Below, one piece after another: positions 20,261-32,187 of a stretch of DNA of 64,000 nucleotides (positions within the stretch are counted from its first letter, which is position 1; the number at the start of each line of letters is the position of its first letter). The position numbers and the translations under genes were made by a program. Below the pieces are notes generated by a model, which searched no databases, was not told the origin of the DNA, and worked only from the letters and a program-made list of their open reading frames with translations. The DNA is from Mactra quadrangularis (lineage: Eukaryota; Mollusca; Bivalvia; Venerida; Mactridae): contig CM046299.1 in NCBI GenBank assembly GCA_025267735.1, forward strand, positions 20,358,232 through 20,422,231, in the 5' to 3' direction.

Positions 20261-22080
20261 ATTTTTGAAATATGGTGTTTTATATATACTAGTGATATAT
20301 ATATATTTATTGATATTTCATGACATTGACATGGTACATGTATGGTGAGCAAAATGATGGTACAATATAAAGATAAATAAAGATTTATGCATAAAATATT
20401 ACTTAATATATATAAAACAGTCTATAAAATTGCATGTACAGTAAGATGAGAATGGTTAAAACAGGTATTTATTGTTGATAGGCAAATTTTAATTCAGAAA
20501 TATAAGAAGTATCATTGCACTTGATTGCATTAAGACCATATCGAATACATTGAAATATAGGGATGGCACAAAAAAGGAATTTAATCCTTATTTCCATTGT
20601 GGTCCCTCTTATTAATAAAGTTGATGAATACACCAGAATTCACCAGCATTAATATTGCATTATATGTATATATATATCACAGATAAATATGATACAATCA
20701 CAGTAGGTACACAAAAAGACAAATTTCATGATAATAATAATTAGATAAAGAACTAAGAGCTTAATACATACATGTAATTTATATACATTAGTTATCTCAG
20801 ATCTCTGACATAATTTATACAGTATAAACATGTATATATGAATTAATATTGAAAACTTTAGTAATTTTTACATATTATTTAAATACATGTATAATGAATA
20901 TTATGAAAATAAAAATTAAATTGACTTGTAGAAGTGTTATTCTATACATACACGTATGTTGGTACTTAAGATTTTCAGCTGAAAGATGGAAAAATTATTT
21001 AGATCAGTGTTTTTGTCATATGTAGTATACTGGATTTGTTGAAATGAAATTTTGTTTTTGATATCAGATAAAATCGAACGTTTCTTTATATAAAATATTT
21101 GAATAATTATAAATTAATATTAAAATGACTTTCCTGAACTAGTTTGAAATACCTCCCTTTATTTAACTATTGTAGATTTCTTTCTTTGAAGAAAATTTAC
21201 AGAAAATACAAGTAAACATCAAGTAAACAAATAATAAATATAATGATTAGTTAGCAACAAAAACAAATACATTCCTCAACAACAATCATGATTTCAATGT
21301 GTATCTTGTTTCAAAATATTTTAAGCACATGGAATCATGGATGCGTTCAGAGCATCATATCATAATCAGTCATATCAACATTCGAACAGTTAACGGCGAA
21401 TTTATAAAAAATGACTCAGTAATACGATATATATTTTCGTAAAAAACTTTTTGTGAAAAATGGCCACTTATAAAAGTAAACTTCATTTCCTCCTATGACA
21501 ATACGAAGCTCAGTCTATAGTATAATTATATAGAGAAGTTCTGGTCTAGACGTTTTGTAATATTCTGTATAATGGTTTTCTTGGAAAGCTAAGGTGACTT
21601 ATAGCTACTATGTTCCCAGACAATTGAAACTCTATAAGACAAGATTTGGTTCCCTTCAACTTAGGTACTACAATTATGTACGTACATTTAATTAAATAGA
21701 ATGTTACAGACTTTTTTGACAAACATTCCACTTGGATTCACAAGTCAATAAATTTAGATTTTAAACACGTCTTATTTCTTCTCAACATTTTGTCTGGTAA
21801 TCATATTTAACTGAACAAATTTTGCGACATCTTACGACAAAAGGTGCCAGGCTTCCGCATTTACGACAGTAATTTCACACGTTTTCATATCCTCGAATAG
21901 AACAACCATATTTCATGAAAACTGATTGATTTTTTACATTAAAATGTATGCAAGGAGTATACTTCATGAGAGTTTGTTTCTATGTATTTACATTGTATTT
22001 ATAAATGAACTCATCATGCTATGATAAAACTATCACATTGTAGAGAAAGGTTGCATGAAAGAAACAATAAAATAAAACAA
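20261..22080. other. Very AT-rich DNA, no gene seen
   Basis: Contains short (AT)n tracts near 20290 and 20670 and A-rich runs. The open frames are short and low-complexity. Nothing further is supported. Confidence 0.5.
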
Positions 22081-22089
22081 ATATAATTG

Positions 22090-22490
22090 AAAAAAGGAAA
22101 CGGAAATCTAAAAAACATCAGGAACAGCAACCGTCAAAAAGCACATAACTTCCACACAACAAAAAAGCAAATGTTTCAAAGCTATAAAACGACACAACAA
22201 AACAAAAACCGAAAACAGTAATCTAATGTAATGCTCATGAACATTGATTCAGAATTTCTTTGATTCCGTGGCAAGCTTTATTTCATACATAAGGTAAATG
22301 CTTACAGCAAAAGGAGTCTCAAAACATATCAGTAAAAACATGATATTGCACACAGCCAAAAAGCAAAGAGGGGGGCCTTTAAATGTTTAGACTTATGCTT
22401 TTAAAAGGACCCCGCAAACAAATAACGAAAATAAGAACCTAAGGGGTTTCCGCCTTGGAACGGACAGTGGCAAAATAAATGCCACTTGGG
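22090..22490 (+). repeat. Dispersed repeat, copy 1 (partner at 61.9 kb)
   Basis: Segments GGAACAGCAACCGTCAAAAA, ACTTCCACACAAC and a CCGCCTTGGAACGGACAGTG stretch match 61.93-62.10 kb in the same order and orientation, with many substitutions. No coding frame is seen. Class unknown. Confidence 0.55.
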
Positions 22491-22529
22491 ATTTTTTTGT
22501 TTTTGTTTTTTTACTAGATTTAACGCTGT

Positions 22530-22797
22530 GTCAACAGAGTTTAGGTTATTTTACGACGTCCAGTGCACCTAACATAGCTTAACTGGACTATTGTCTATAA
22601 CCAGTACTCACCTACCGTTCCAAAAGGCCGGAAACTTCTCCAAATTATCTAATCAATGGAGGAAAATTGACATTATTGTCAATTTTTTATGGAATGGTAT
22701 AACCTCCCCGGGTGGGATTCGAACCCGCACCCCGTCGGGCACGAGATTATAAATCCTGGCACGCTACCAACTGCGCTATCGACCCGGGTTTTGGGGG
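22530..22797 (-). mobile_element. tRNA-headed SINE with GTTTAACGC tail, full length
   Basis: Read on the minus strand it starts with a tRNA-like head: A box TAGCGCAGTTGG at 22767-22778 and B box GGTTCGAATCCC at 22714-22725. It passes through a body with GGTGAGTACTGGTTATAGAC and ends in a GCGTTAAA tail with A/T-rich repeats. Sister copies lie at 32.57, 37.53 and 48.01 kb. Both boxes are intact, so this is the best-preserved head in the window. As a stand-alone tRNA it fails, because it continues into the shared body. Confidence 0.8.
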
Positions 22798-22799
22798 GT

Positions 22800-23880
22800 T
22801 TAAACCATGTGTAAAGGTACGCCAACCTCACACTTGTCCACAACGGACTCATGTAAGAACAGTCAATAACAAATAGTCTTCAGCTCACTTTTCACTCAAC
22901 AATGTTGCATGCAAAAATATGCAAACATACGAAAACTAAGAGTTAATAGCATTGCAATGGAAAAAAGGCAAGTACCTAATGTCTTTACAAAGACCAGAGC
23001 TCCTAAAGTTAAACCAACAAGAACACGACGGCAGCAGCGAAAGAGTTATGTATGTTTTCCCCCATTACAGATTTATAACTAAATATTAAACAGTAAGACA
23101 AGCAAACAATGCACCTATAAAAGAAAACAATGTTAAAAACATGGTAAGACATCTTTGGTTAGAGACAACCGAACAAACGACAAAAAGACAAATCCTCTAG
23201 CGTAAGCATTTTAGGAGCCATGCATGTGTGAACGCTCTTTCAGACAACAAAATATTTAACCGTAGAAATGCAAGCTAAGCAGCTTACTTTGAACATATTT
23301 GCACATCAAATGTTCTGAGTCTAGATTATGTGTCTAGACTCCAAACTAATTAAATAAAAGACTCCAAGAGTGCAACATTGTATTTGTAATTAACTTTTAG
23401 TGTCAGGAGATTTCTTTCAAAGACAAAGTAGAAGACAAGAGTTTACAACAAAGACATCTTGTCCAAGACGATCAGTTGAAAAGACAGGATTAGATAATCA
23501 TCAATCATCAATTATATTTCTATAAACTGCATCATGTTGTCGCAACGTCGCACTAATGGAGTGAGTCATTTGTAACTGACTTGTCCATGAGAATGTCGTT
23601 ACAACACTTAATTACAGTCAAAATCTCTCATACATAGGCAAGAGCTAATATCTTATATTGTTTAAGATTAAACACTAAAGTCACAAACTTTATTAGTGGC
23701 ATAAGCCTAAAATAAATAAAGCTCTTAAAAATAAATGACTCAATTTTATTATTTGAAATTTATAAACTTCATGACAGACACGAATGTCGAAAAGTTCAAC
23801 AACAACCCTCTCAATCAATGTGACAAAGTGTGCTTTGTTTCCTTTCTCTGTAAGCATCAGTCAGATAGCCATAGATATAA
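22800..23880. other. Unannotated DNA with one strong hairpin
   Basis: GAGTCTAGA at 23317-23325 pairs with TCTAGACTC at 23333-23341 around a 7-base loop. No exon or RNA gene is evident otherwise. Confidence 0.45.
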
Positions 23881-23887
23881 CAATTAT

Positions 23888-24039
23888 CAGTCTACGAAAT
23901 TAGGATATAAAAACGGTTGCTCGAACAGGTCACTTAGCAGCAAGCACTATCTCTTGTTTGTAGGCTAAGAAAGTTTTGGTTGCTCGAACTAACTGCTGGT
24001 TGTCCCGGGCAACAAGACACCGTCTAACTTCGTAGACTG
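23888..24039. mobile_element. 152-bp MITE, copy 1
   Basis: CAGTCTACGAAATTAG at the left and CTAACTTCGTAGACTG at the right are inverted repeats of 16 bp with one mismatch. Inside, GGTTGCTCGAAC occurs twice. A second copy with the same ends and a CGGGCTACCA interior is at 32.02 kb. Confidence 0.65.
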
Positions 24040-24205
24040 ACAATAATAACATATTAATGCAAGTGTCTAACAAGCAAACGTCTTCATCATTGAAGCATAA
24101 TAATTTTTGCCACATTTCAAATCCTACTTAAACAGGGATCTTGGAAATATTCACTGCTTATTGTGAACAGATAAGACTTCGATGGCTATGTTTAGAAAGT
24201 ATTGT

Positions 24206-24455
24206 GCGTAAATATTGACCCGACCTGACCTTTATGCAACAATATTCATTACATTGAATACGAATGTAGTATTATTGCTCGATTACACATTGACCGTGAG
24301 AATTATGAGTTAAAACTTAACAAACGAACACACTTCTATAATTTTACGATCGCTGCCGAAGTGTAGAATAGGCGTAGTACTGACTTTCGTCGGGATATGT
24401 GTAGATAATTGTAAGATGTAAATGTGAAAGGTCAGGTCGGGGTCAATATTTACGT
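24206..24455. mobile_element. 250-bp MITE with ~28-bp TIRs
   Basis: Left GCGTAAATATTGACCCGACC, continuing TGACCTTT; right, in reverse complement, ACGTAAATATTGACCCCGAC, continuing the same way. One base differs in the C run. The interior has no coding frame. No clear target-site duplication. Confidence 0.75.
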
Positions 24456-24888
24456 ACTATGTTAATATCTTACATACATACATTTTGTGTTTTCCTTAGT
24501 TTGCTACAACCGGTTCAATGACAGCATCGACCTGTTGTTCACTGGATGGTTATATGGACGTCAAACAACCTACGTATGCATAGTATATAGTAAAAATGGA
24601 AAACTTAAAACAAGATACAGAAAGTATTGCAGGCAATACCGGAGTGCCCTACCTACTATTATTCTATTTTAGTAGCAAGGCTTGACCTCGACTTTAGAAA
24701 CAAATAACAGAAGCAAGTCACTTTTTAAGGTTCAAGTAAAGTCTTTGTTTGCATTAAAAATGATAAAATAAAAATTGCTCTAAGTCTATAATACTTCCAC
24801 CAAGAGCAGTGTTTTATACGTCAATGTTCCTTAAAAAACATACAATGAGATGTTGGTAATTTAAACAAGCAAATTCGTTGAATTTATA

Positions 24889-25514
24889 TCCCCCGCCGAG
24901 TACTTGTTTTTACTAACACAACAACTGGAGACATAAGGCTTTATTAATAAATATAAAAATCCACAAAACCATAACAGGGACCATACATAACTCCATGTTA
25001 AATAAAATTATCAGGACATGCCAATGAGATGCAAATTTCTTATCTGTATTGATGGTTTCCATAAAATCTTGTTGAAATCAATTCAGCTGTTGCAAAGAAA
25101 TAGCAATATTTTTCTATATGAACACTGCACAATTAATCAAGGGCAATAACTCTGTGCTGAAAGGTCTGACCGAAACAAGGCGACGATATGCGCGTCTCCT
25201 CTAGATATTGATGATTCCGATAAAGTTTCGTTGAATTCCAGCCATTAGTTGCAGAGAAGTAGCGCGGAAACAATTTTTCCTCTATATGCATACTGCATAA
25301 CTAATCAAGGACCATAACTCTGAGTTAAAGTGTCTGACCGGAACAAGGCAACGATATGCGCATCTCCTCTTGATATTGATGATTCCCATAAAGTTTCGTT
25401 GAATTCCAGCCAGTAGTTGCAGAGAACTACTCCGGAAACGGACGGACGGATGGACGGACGGACGGACGGACAACGCCAAAACTATATCCCCCTCCCGATT
25501 CCATCGGCGGGGGA
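24889..25514. mobile_element. TA-flanked non-autonomous transposon with internal ~160-bp repeats
   Basis: TCCCCCGCCGA at 24889-24899 and TCGGCGGGGGA at 25504-25514 are perfect TIRs, each flanked by TA. Inside, monomers starting TTGCAAAGAAATAG (25090), TTGCAGAGAAGTAG (25249) and TTGCAGAGAACTAC (25416) are spaced 159 and 167 bp apart. A GGAC tetranucleotide run follows at about 25438-25472. The right end itself folds into a hairpin (TATCCCCC ... GGGGGATA). Bivalves are known to have MITE-like elements with internal ~160-bp satellite monomers (BIV160, pearl-type); membership is inferred, not tested. Confidence 0.8.
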
Positions 25515-25519
25515 TAATT

Positions 25520-25997
25520 AATTCAAGTGAAAACTTTTAACGAAAGATGCTTTTGCAAAATTGATGCTGTAAAAATGAAAATACTAGAAGACATTAAAAA
25601 AAATTTAAAAACTAAATTAAGATTAAATCATTCATTTACAGAACATTACAGTTCATATTTCAATGAAGTTAATACATTTTGACAGATACAAGTGTAATGG
25701 GTTTTCACGACCCTGTTTCTACTTTCACTTTAATTTTTCATTAGACTTAGTTTTGTTTTAACATTTATTGATGTTATAAATATTGTAGTACCTTTATTGG
25801 AATATGTACTATAAGGTTCTGTAAAGGATTTAATGTTAAATTTTGTTGTAAGGAAATTTAATGTAATTTAGTATTTTTATTTAAGCAACATCAATTTTGC
25901 AAATATATTTTCTTTGTTAAATATTTTTGTCGTAATTAATGACCAGCATCGCTTTGTATGTTTCATAAGAAACATTTTGATATACAAAACAATACTG
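25520..25997. other. AT-rich DNA, no gene seen
   Basis: No element ends, exon or RNA gene recognised. Confidence 0.4.
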
Positions 25998-26010
25998 TTG
26001 GTGGAAATAC

Positions 26011-26405
26011 AATCTGCGTAAACACATATCCAGTAGACCACGGTCGTACTGGATCTGTACTTTTTCCCTTTGAGGTCACGTCGAGATGAACTTTGTGACG
26101 ACCAATCAATGCGTAGCTTTCATCTAGACGAAAACACTATTAATCACATTTTGATTTCGTAATTTCTATTTTTAGACCAAGTTTTGCTTGCTTATTTAAC
26201 CGCGGTAATATTCACAGGCTGCGATTGGGCGGCTCATTTCAAATTTCGTGACGTAGACGATGTAAACAAGTTACGTATCATAACAATTTCGTCATGAATA
26301 TTATGATGAGAAAAGGTCACCTGAACGTGACCTTCGTTTGGAAAAGGCCAGATCTACATTAGCGAGTATGCGAGCGGTAAAATTGTAGATCGGGTTTTAA
26401 TCAGA
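26011..26405. mobile_element. 395-bp insertion with 13-bp direct repeats, promoter-like content
   Basis: TTGGTGGAAATAC is present at 25998-26010 and 26406-26418, exactly. The enclosed 395 bp is richer in GC and CpG than its flanks. It contains CCAAT at 26102-26106, ATTGG overlapping GGGCGG at 26224-26232, TGACGTAG at 26249-26256, and AGGTCA-N8-TGACCT at 26314-26333. A hairpin GATCTACA/TGTAGATC (26351-26391) sits near the right end. A 13-bp duplication suggests target-primed retroposition; the source is unknown. Confidence 0.6.
26314..26333. promoter_or_regulatory. Inverted AGGTCA half-sites, 8-bp spacer
   Basis: AGGTCA at 26314-26319 and TGACCT at 26328-26333 form an inverted pair of the nuclear-receptor half-site. 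The classical palindromic response elements have 0-3 bp spacers, so function with 8 bp is uncertain. It may simply be a hairpin stem. Confidence 0.3.
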
Positions 26406-26939
26406 TTGGTGGAAATACGACATAACTTTAGCTATTTCTTTATTTACTATTATTTTGCAAACCAAGACTTTACATGAACCGTAACCAGATCTAATAATAC
26501 CAGTAACTCTGATCCCAAACTTCACAGAAGTACCAAAACCTAACCCCTAATACCATGGTAATTTGCACCATTTTGACAAACGTAAAAATCACACTATTTA
26601 CTAATTGCGTCTTGTCCAGAATTCTTGACATTTTTTAAAGACTAGCCCCAACTGTTTATGCGTTATCACAAGTTCCAAAAGTTTGAATCACGTTTTTAAT
26701 AATTCTATTGACATTGCAACAACACTTTTCAAACAAGGAATCAAGGAAAATGACAGGTTTAAACTTCACATTGCTGACTATTCAGATATCTACTTTCATC
26801 AACCTGGCTTGAACAGATTTTAAGATACACCTGGATATCAGTGCTAAGCAAAATTTTGACTATTTTCAGTATATATAGCACCATAAGTTTGCCATAAAAA
26901 AGAATGAAAAAATGATAAGCGTAATGTACACATTCTAAC

Positions 26940-27092
26940 ATATTCACAAACCAAGTTTCATCAATATAGCTTGGATACTTATTTAGAAATCGTGGAATTT
27001 AAGATTGGAGTGGACAGACAGACAGACAGACAGGTGAACGGACAGACAGAGACATAATCTATAGTCCCCTCTGATGTAAACAACGATAGAGG
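26940..27092 (+). repeat. Transposon 3'-end fragment with (GACA)n
   Basis: A CACAAACCAAGTTTCATCAA segment, a GGACAGACAGACAGACAGAC run (27012 onward), and a terminal AGTCCCCTCTG ... GATAGAGGAC imperfect hairpin resemble the right end of the element at 25.4-25.5 kb in layout, not in sequence. The left end is not found. Confidence 0.4.
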
Positions 27093-27779
27093 ACAAAATA
27101 TAATTCAGCGATTGTTATGTTGTGCATTTTATAAAATGAGAATATTGACATTAACTAGGCACAACCTGTCACTTCATAAGTTGGCATTGTAATGTATCTG
27201 ATATGGTAAGTGTTGCGTTATCAGACCAGGCGACAGGAGATGTTATAAAACAATGATTGTAGCATTTGAGAGATTAAAATCGTATTTGTTTTCATTAGTA
27301 GACCATGGAAATGTGATACGAAACAATATTTATTCAGTTGGTGCTTTCATGTTTATTTTGTGGTTTGTTTTATCATTTGAATCATATGCAACATGTTTGA
27401 AATGAAGTAAACTGCACTTGTTTATTGATAACATGGCATGCAATGGTAATTGCATCTTTAGGTCATAATTAATGGCAATAACGCCATCTATCATTTTAGA
27501 CTGGCACGCGAACAAATGTATGCCTCCATACAACAAAATGCGATGGTGTATATAGTATTATTGTTATAATGGTTTTTTTTCTTTTCTGTTTGCTCATAAA
27601 GTGTACATTACAGAGGACTGGACTTGGTAATATATTCAGTAACGCATAAAATAACCATAGGTTTTGAAATATAGAAATTAATTAGCCCTGATTTCCACAT
27701 GAATAAGACTATAAAACTGCCAGATGTGGTCATAATGGTCATCTTATTTAGTCTTAAACTAAAACTTTAAAGAACAGAA

Positions 27780-27905
27780 CAGAACAATTCTTTTATTTTC
27801 ACAGTTTACATATAGTAAATACATGTTGTTAAATAATACAAGATCATATAAGACGGTTATCGTGGTGTTATGGGGGCAGTGGGTAACATTAAAATGATAT
27901 AAAGA
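27780..27905. other. Unannotated short stretch before the hairpin-started element
   Basis: Contains AGAACAGAACAGAACA and nothing else recognisable. The DNA from 27.1 to 27.9 kb is likewise without visible genes. Confidence 0.3.
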
Positions 27906-27912
27906 AATTGAA

Positions 27913-29153
27913 CAAGAGCTGTCAGAGGAGACAGCATGCTCGACTTAGTAGGTGTTTGTCACAGGAGATGTGGTTGATGATAAGGAACATACATATTTTA
28001 AAATTTGTAAATATAACCATAAAAAAATTCAAAGAAAAAAAGAGAAAAAAATTTAAAGAAAAAAATAGAAAAAAATAGAAAACTATAAGTTCAAGGAGGA
28101 TAACTCTGAAAAAATATATAAGGAGTTATGAATCTTGCATGAGATGTGGTTGATAATAAGGAACATATATCTGAAGTTTGAAGTCAATACCTGAAGAAAT
28201 ACAACAGTTGCAGTAAAAACAAACATTTTTTAAAGAAAAACTCTAATTTCAAGGGGAGATAATTCTGAAAAAATATATAAGGAGTTATGAATCTTGTCAC
28301 ATGAGATGTGGTTGATAATAAGGAACATATATCTGAAGTTTGAAGTCAATACCTGAAGAAATACAACAGTTGCAGTAAAACAAACATTTTTTAAAGAAAA
28401 ACTCTAATTTCAAGGGGAGATAATTCTGAAAAAATATATATGAAGTTATGAACCTTGTCACATGAGATGTGGTTGATAATAAGGAACATATATTTAAAGT
28501 TTGAAATCAAAACCTAAAGAAATAAAACAGTTGCAGTAAAAACAAACATTTTTTAAAGAAAAACTCTAATTTCAAGGGGAGATAATTCTGAAAAAATATA
28601 TATGGAGTTATGAACCTTGTCACATGAGATGTGGTTGATAATAAGGAACATATATTTAAAGTTTGAAATCAATACCTAAAGAAATAAAACAGTTGCAGTA
28701 AAAACAAACATTTATTAAAGAAAACTCTAAGTTCAAGGGGAGATAATTCTAGAAAAAATGCATTAGGAGTTATGGACCATGTCACATGAGATGTGGTTGA
28801 TAATAAGGAACATATATTTAAAGTTTGAAGTTAATCTCTTAAGAAATAACAAAGATACAGAAGAAAGTATTTTACTGCACAAAAACTTTAATCTGTGCAC
28901 AAAAACTTCAATCAGGTCAAGGGGAGATAATTCTTTAAAAAAGTGTTTGGAGTTATGGACCTTATCATATGAGATGTGGTTGATAGTAAGGAACATATAT
29001 TTAAAGTTTGAAGTTAATATCTTAAGAAATAACAAAGATATAGAAGAAAGTATTTTACTGCACAAAAACTTTAATCAGAAGTGTGGACGCGGACGCAGAC
29101 GCCGACGCCGGGGCGAGTAGGAGAGCTCTACATTACTTCGTAAAGTCGAGCTA
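27913..29153 (+). mobile_element. Satellite-bearing transposon, copy 1 (seven ~162-bp monomers)
   Basis: Starts with the hairpin GCTGTC-AGAGGA-GACAGC followed by GCTCGACTTAG, and ends with AAAGTCGAGCTAAAA, so GCTCGACTT is present in inverted orientation at both ends. GAGATGTGGTTGAT recurs at 27965, 28141, 28303, 28464, 28626, 28788 and 28971, a period of about 162 bp. A GGACGCGGACGCAGACGCCG stretch precedes the right end. No transposase is visible. The layout (special left end, satellite monomers, GC-rich microsatellite, right end) parallels the TA-flanked element at 24.9 kb. Class (Helitron-like or TIR) is not settled. Confidence 0.8.
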
Positions 29154-29159
29154 AAAATA

Positions 29160-30085
29160 ACAATTGAATAATGTAGGCAAAGAAGTGTTCCACAAAGGCC
29201 AGGGTTCAGGGATTTTACTTGGCATTAAACACTACATTAAAAAAGTGATTGACAAATATGATTCAAATAAAACAAAACTGTGAAATATATACAGGATGAA
29301 AAAAATGGCAACGATTGAGGAGTCATATGATTTTAATGCGCGTAAAATATATTATTATTCCTTATTGGCCTGACATTGACTGTATCGTTAAGAACGGTTA
29401 ACAAATGTAATCTGGAAGGGTTTGAACAACCACATTATAAGATGACAACTTTGAACTCTTTTAAGACAAAATATACTATCAGTTAAAGACAAAAATTTAG
29501 CCATAGTTCGTATAATCTAAACGGTTTTTGGCTTTTGCTTAACTTTGTTACTTCCTTGTTCAAAATATTGAAGATATTGAAGACAAACAAGAAAGTAAGA
29601 AAACTGAAGAAACATTAAAACATGTTCCCAATATTTCATTAAAAGCAAAAAGAAGAGATCAAATCAAAAGTATGTTTAGAAACACTAAGCTTTCTAATGC
29701 ATCTTTAATACTTTGAACATTGTAATGATTGCACAGCAGAAGTTATAAATGGTATTCAGCATTCTCTATACAAAGTATGAACTGGTTAAGAAAATTATAT
29801 ATACAAATTGTGTAGACCAAAAATGTCAGCATTCTATTTCAGATGTGTCATATATTTCGACAGCATTTAATTAAAGCCTATCAGGAACTTTGGTTCAATT
29901 GAAGGAGTTTTCGAACAAAGTTACAAATATATCCAATGTTAGTATATCAAATGATAAGGTTGTCAAATAAACGTATAATGACATAATATTCATGTTCTGG
30001 TCATTGATAATCTAGACGATGTACTTACATGTACTTAGTCAGTTGCACCTTGCAGAAGATACAGAAAAAGATGACAATTTCAATA
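29160..30085. other. Spacer between the two satellite-bearing elements
   Basis: AT-rich DNA, no recognised exon or repeat. Confidence 0.4.
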
Positions 30086-30089
30086 ACAT

Positions 30090-30998
30090 GAGCTGTCAGA
30101 GGAGACAGCATGCTCGACTTAGTAAGTATTTGTCACAGGAGATGTAATTGATGATAAGAAACATACATTTTAAAATTTGAAAATATAACCTCAACAAATT
30201 TAAGGTAAATAAATAAATTTAAAAAAAAATAAAGAAAAATTTAACTTCATAGAGGACAATTAAAAAAAAATGTATTTGGAGTTATGATTCTTGTCACATG
30301 AGATGTGGTTGATAATAAGGAAGATATATTTAAAGTTTGAAGTCAATACCTAAAGAAATAAAACAGTTGCAGTAAAAACAAATATCATTTAAAATAAATG
30401 TCTAAGTTCAAGGGGGGGGGGGAGAAAATATTGAAAAAAATGTATTTGGAGTTATGAACCTTGTCACATGAAATGTGGTTGATAATAAGTAACATACATT
30501 TAAAGTTTGAAGTCAATACCTAAAGAAATAAAACAGTTGCAGTAAAAACAAACATTTTTTAAAGAAAACTCTAAGTTCAAGGGGAGATAAATCTGAAAAA
30601 TATATTTGGAGTTATGAACCTTGTCACATGAGATGTGGTTGATAATAAGGAACATATATTTAAAATTTGAAGTCAAAACCTAAAGAAATAACAAAGATAT
30701 AGAAGAAAGTATTTTACTGCACAAAAACTTTAATCTGTGCACAAAAACTTTAATCAGTTCAAGGGGAGATAATTCTAAAAAAATGTGTTTGGAGTTATGA
30801 ACATTGTCACATGAGATGTGGTTGATAATAAGGAACATATATTTAAAGTTTAAAGTTAATATCTTAAGAAATAACAAAGACATAGAAGAAAGTATTTTAC
30901 TGCACAAAAACTATAATATGCACAAAAACTTTAATCAGAAATGTGGACGCGGACGCGAGTAAGAGAGCTCTACATTGCTACGTAAAGTCGAGCTAAAA
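30090..30998 (+). mobile_element. Satellite-bearing transposon, copy 2 (five monomers)
   Basis: Same start hairpin (GCTGTC/GACAGC), same GCTCGACTTAG, and same end (AAAGTCGAGCTAAAA) as copy 1. Monomers are anchored at 30139, 30300, 30470, 30630 and 30823. It has two fewer monomers, a G run at about 30413, and a shorter GGACGCGGACGCG stretch. It differs from copy 1 mainly in monomer number, as expected from unequal exchange. Confidence 0.8.
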
Positions 30999-31009
30999 AT
31001 GAACGTTTT

Positions 31010-32010
31010 TAACATGGTTATTCAAACCTGAAAAAAACACGTAATCCTATGATAATTTAATGTTTTACTCACTTTCAATTATTATATGTACATGTATTGT
31101 TTAATTCTCATGATCGTGTTTAACATTCAATTTATCGAGATCATTAAAGATACACAAGTAAATGACCTGACGTCTTAAGCATGTTCACTGTCTCTATTTC
31201 TGAGTCTTGAAAAGACATAAGTTGTCTCAATAGTCATCAGAAAAGAAACCGAAAACGTCGAAGTCTTCAAGTTGTACCAATTATATTTCAAACAAGAATC
31301 GACAAGTATAAGTAGTTTAGCAATTTGGTTATTATCGTTGCTAAACGCTACAGGTACAAAAACAAAGATTTCACTTAGATTGGATATTTTACTGTTTACA
31401 GATAATGACAAAGGACATTCCATCATAATTTTTTCTGTTTGTATTTTATGAATTGATTGAATCAAATCAATTTCCTTCACGTGTAATGACGCTTATCAAA
31501 TGGTTTCCACGCAATGGATGACATTGCTGTTACAGGATTTAAGTTATATGAATCTATCAGACTGTTTGTCTGTCATTGATGCTTGCCTGTTGCTTTATTT
31601 GGAACAATGGCATTTGGAGCATTGTCGTATTAAATGTAACATAGTAGCGTACAGATTTATTCTTTATCACTCTGACATTCATTAATTGTTGAACAAACTG
31701 TTTTCAATGGAGTTGAGTAGGCAGTTGTTTTTTCTGAATATCGGAGTCTATTTCTGATTTCTTCTGAAAATAAACATGGTAAGGTGAAGAGATTGGCTCA
31801 TATGGTTGAATGTGGGATATAACTATTTCTATGTTTTAGATTTTTTTAAAACTCAATCAATCATAGTTTTACTACAAATGTTCTCGGCTTGAATTAATAC
31901 TAACGTTTTTAGTATTTGTATTAAGTGTAGCATTCAAGTATGTATCTGTGGTTTCTAAGAAGATGGTACCATCTCACTATTGAAACATCTAGTGATTCTT
32001 AGAATATTGT
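31010..32010. other. Unannotated DNA, possible but unproven coding remnants
   Basis: A 101-codon minus-strand frame (31175-31480) and a 61-codon plus-strand frame (31500-31685) occur. Neither has a recognisable motif, splice context or clear composition bias, so no gene is called. Confidence 0.35.
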
Positions 32011-32017
32011 ACTTAGC

Positions 32018-32187
32018 CAGTCTACGAACAAAGTGGATGTCCAGTCCCCCGGGAAAACCAATTTCTATTCTGGACTACCAAAATTTCTTATGGGCAACCA
32101 AATTTCTGCAAACAAGATACTAGCTATACTAGCTGCTAAAATGACCTGTTCGGGCTACCACTATCGTATCCTAATTTCGTAGCCTAA
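32018..32187. mobile_element. MITE, copy 2 of the CAGTCTACGAA family
   Basis: CAGTCTACGAA at 32018-32028 is inverted as TTCGTAGCCTAA near the right end. The interior has TCCCCCGGGAAAACCAA and CGGGCTACCA, matching the interior theme of the copy at 23.89 kb. Confidence 0.55.

Noticed and set aside
22690..22790. Functional tRNA gene
   Set aside because: Boxes are good, but the sequence runs into the common SINE body and the same structure recurs elsewhere; it is a SINE head.
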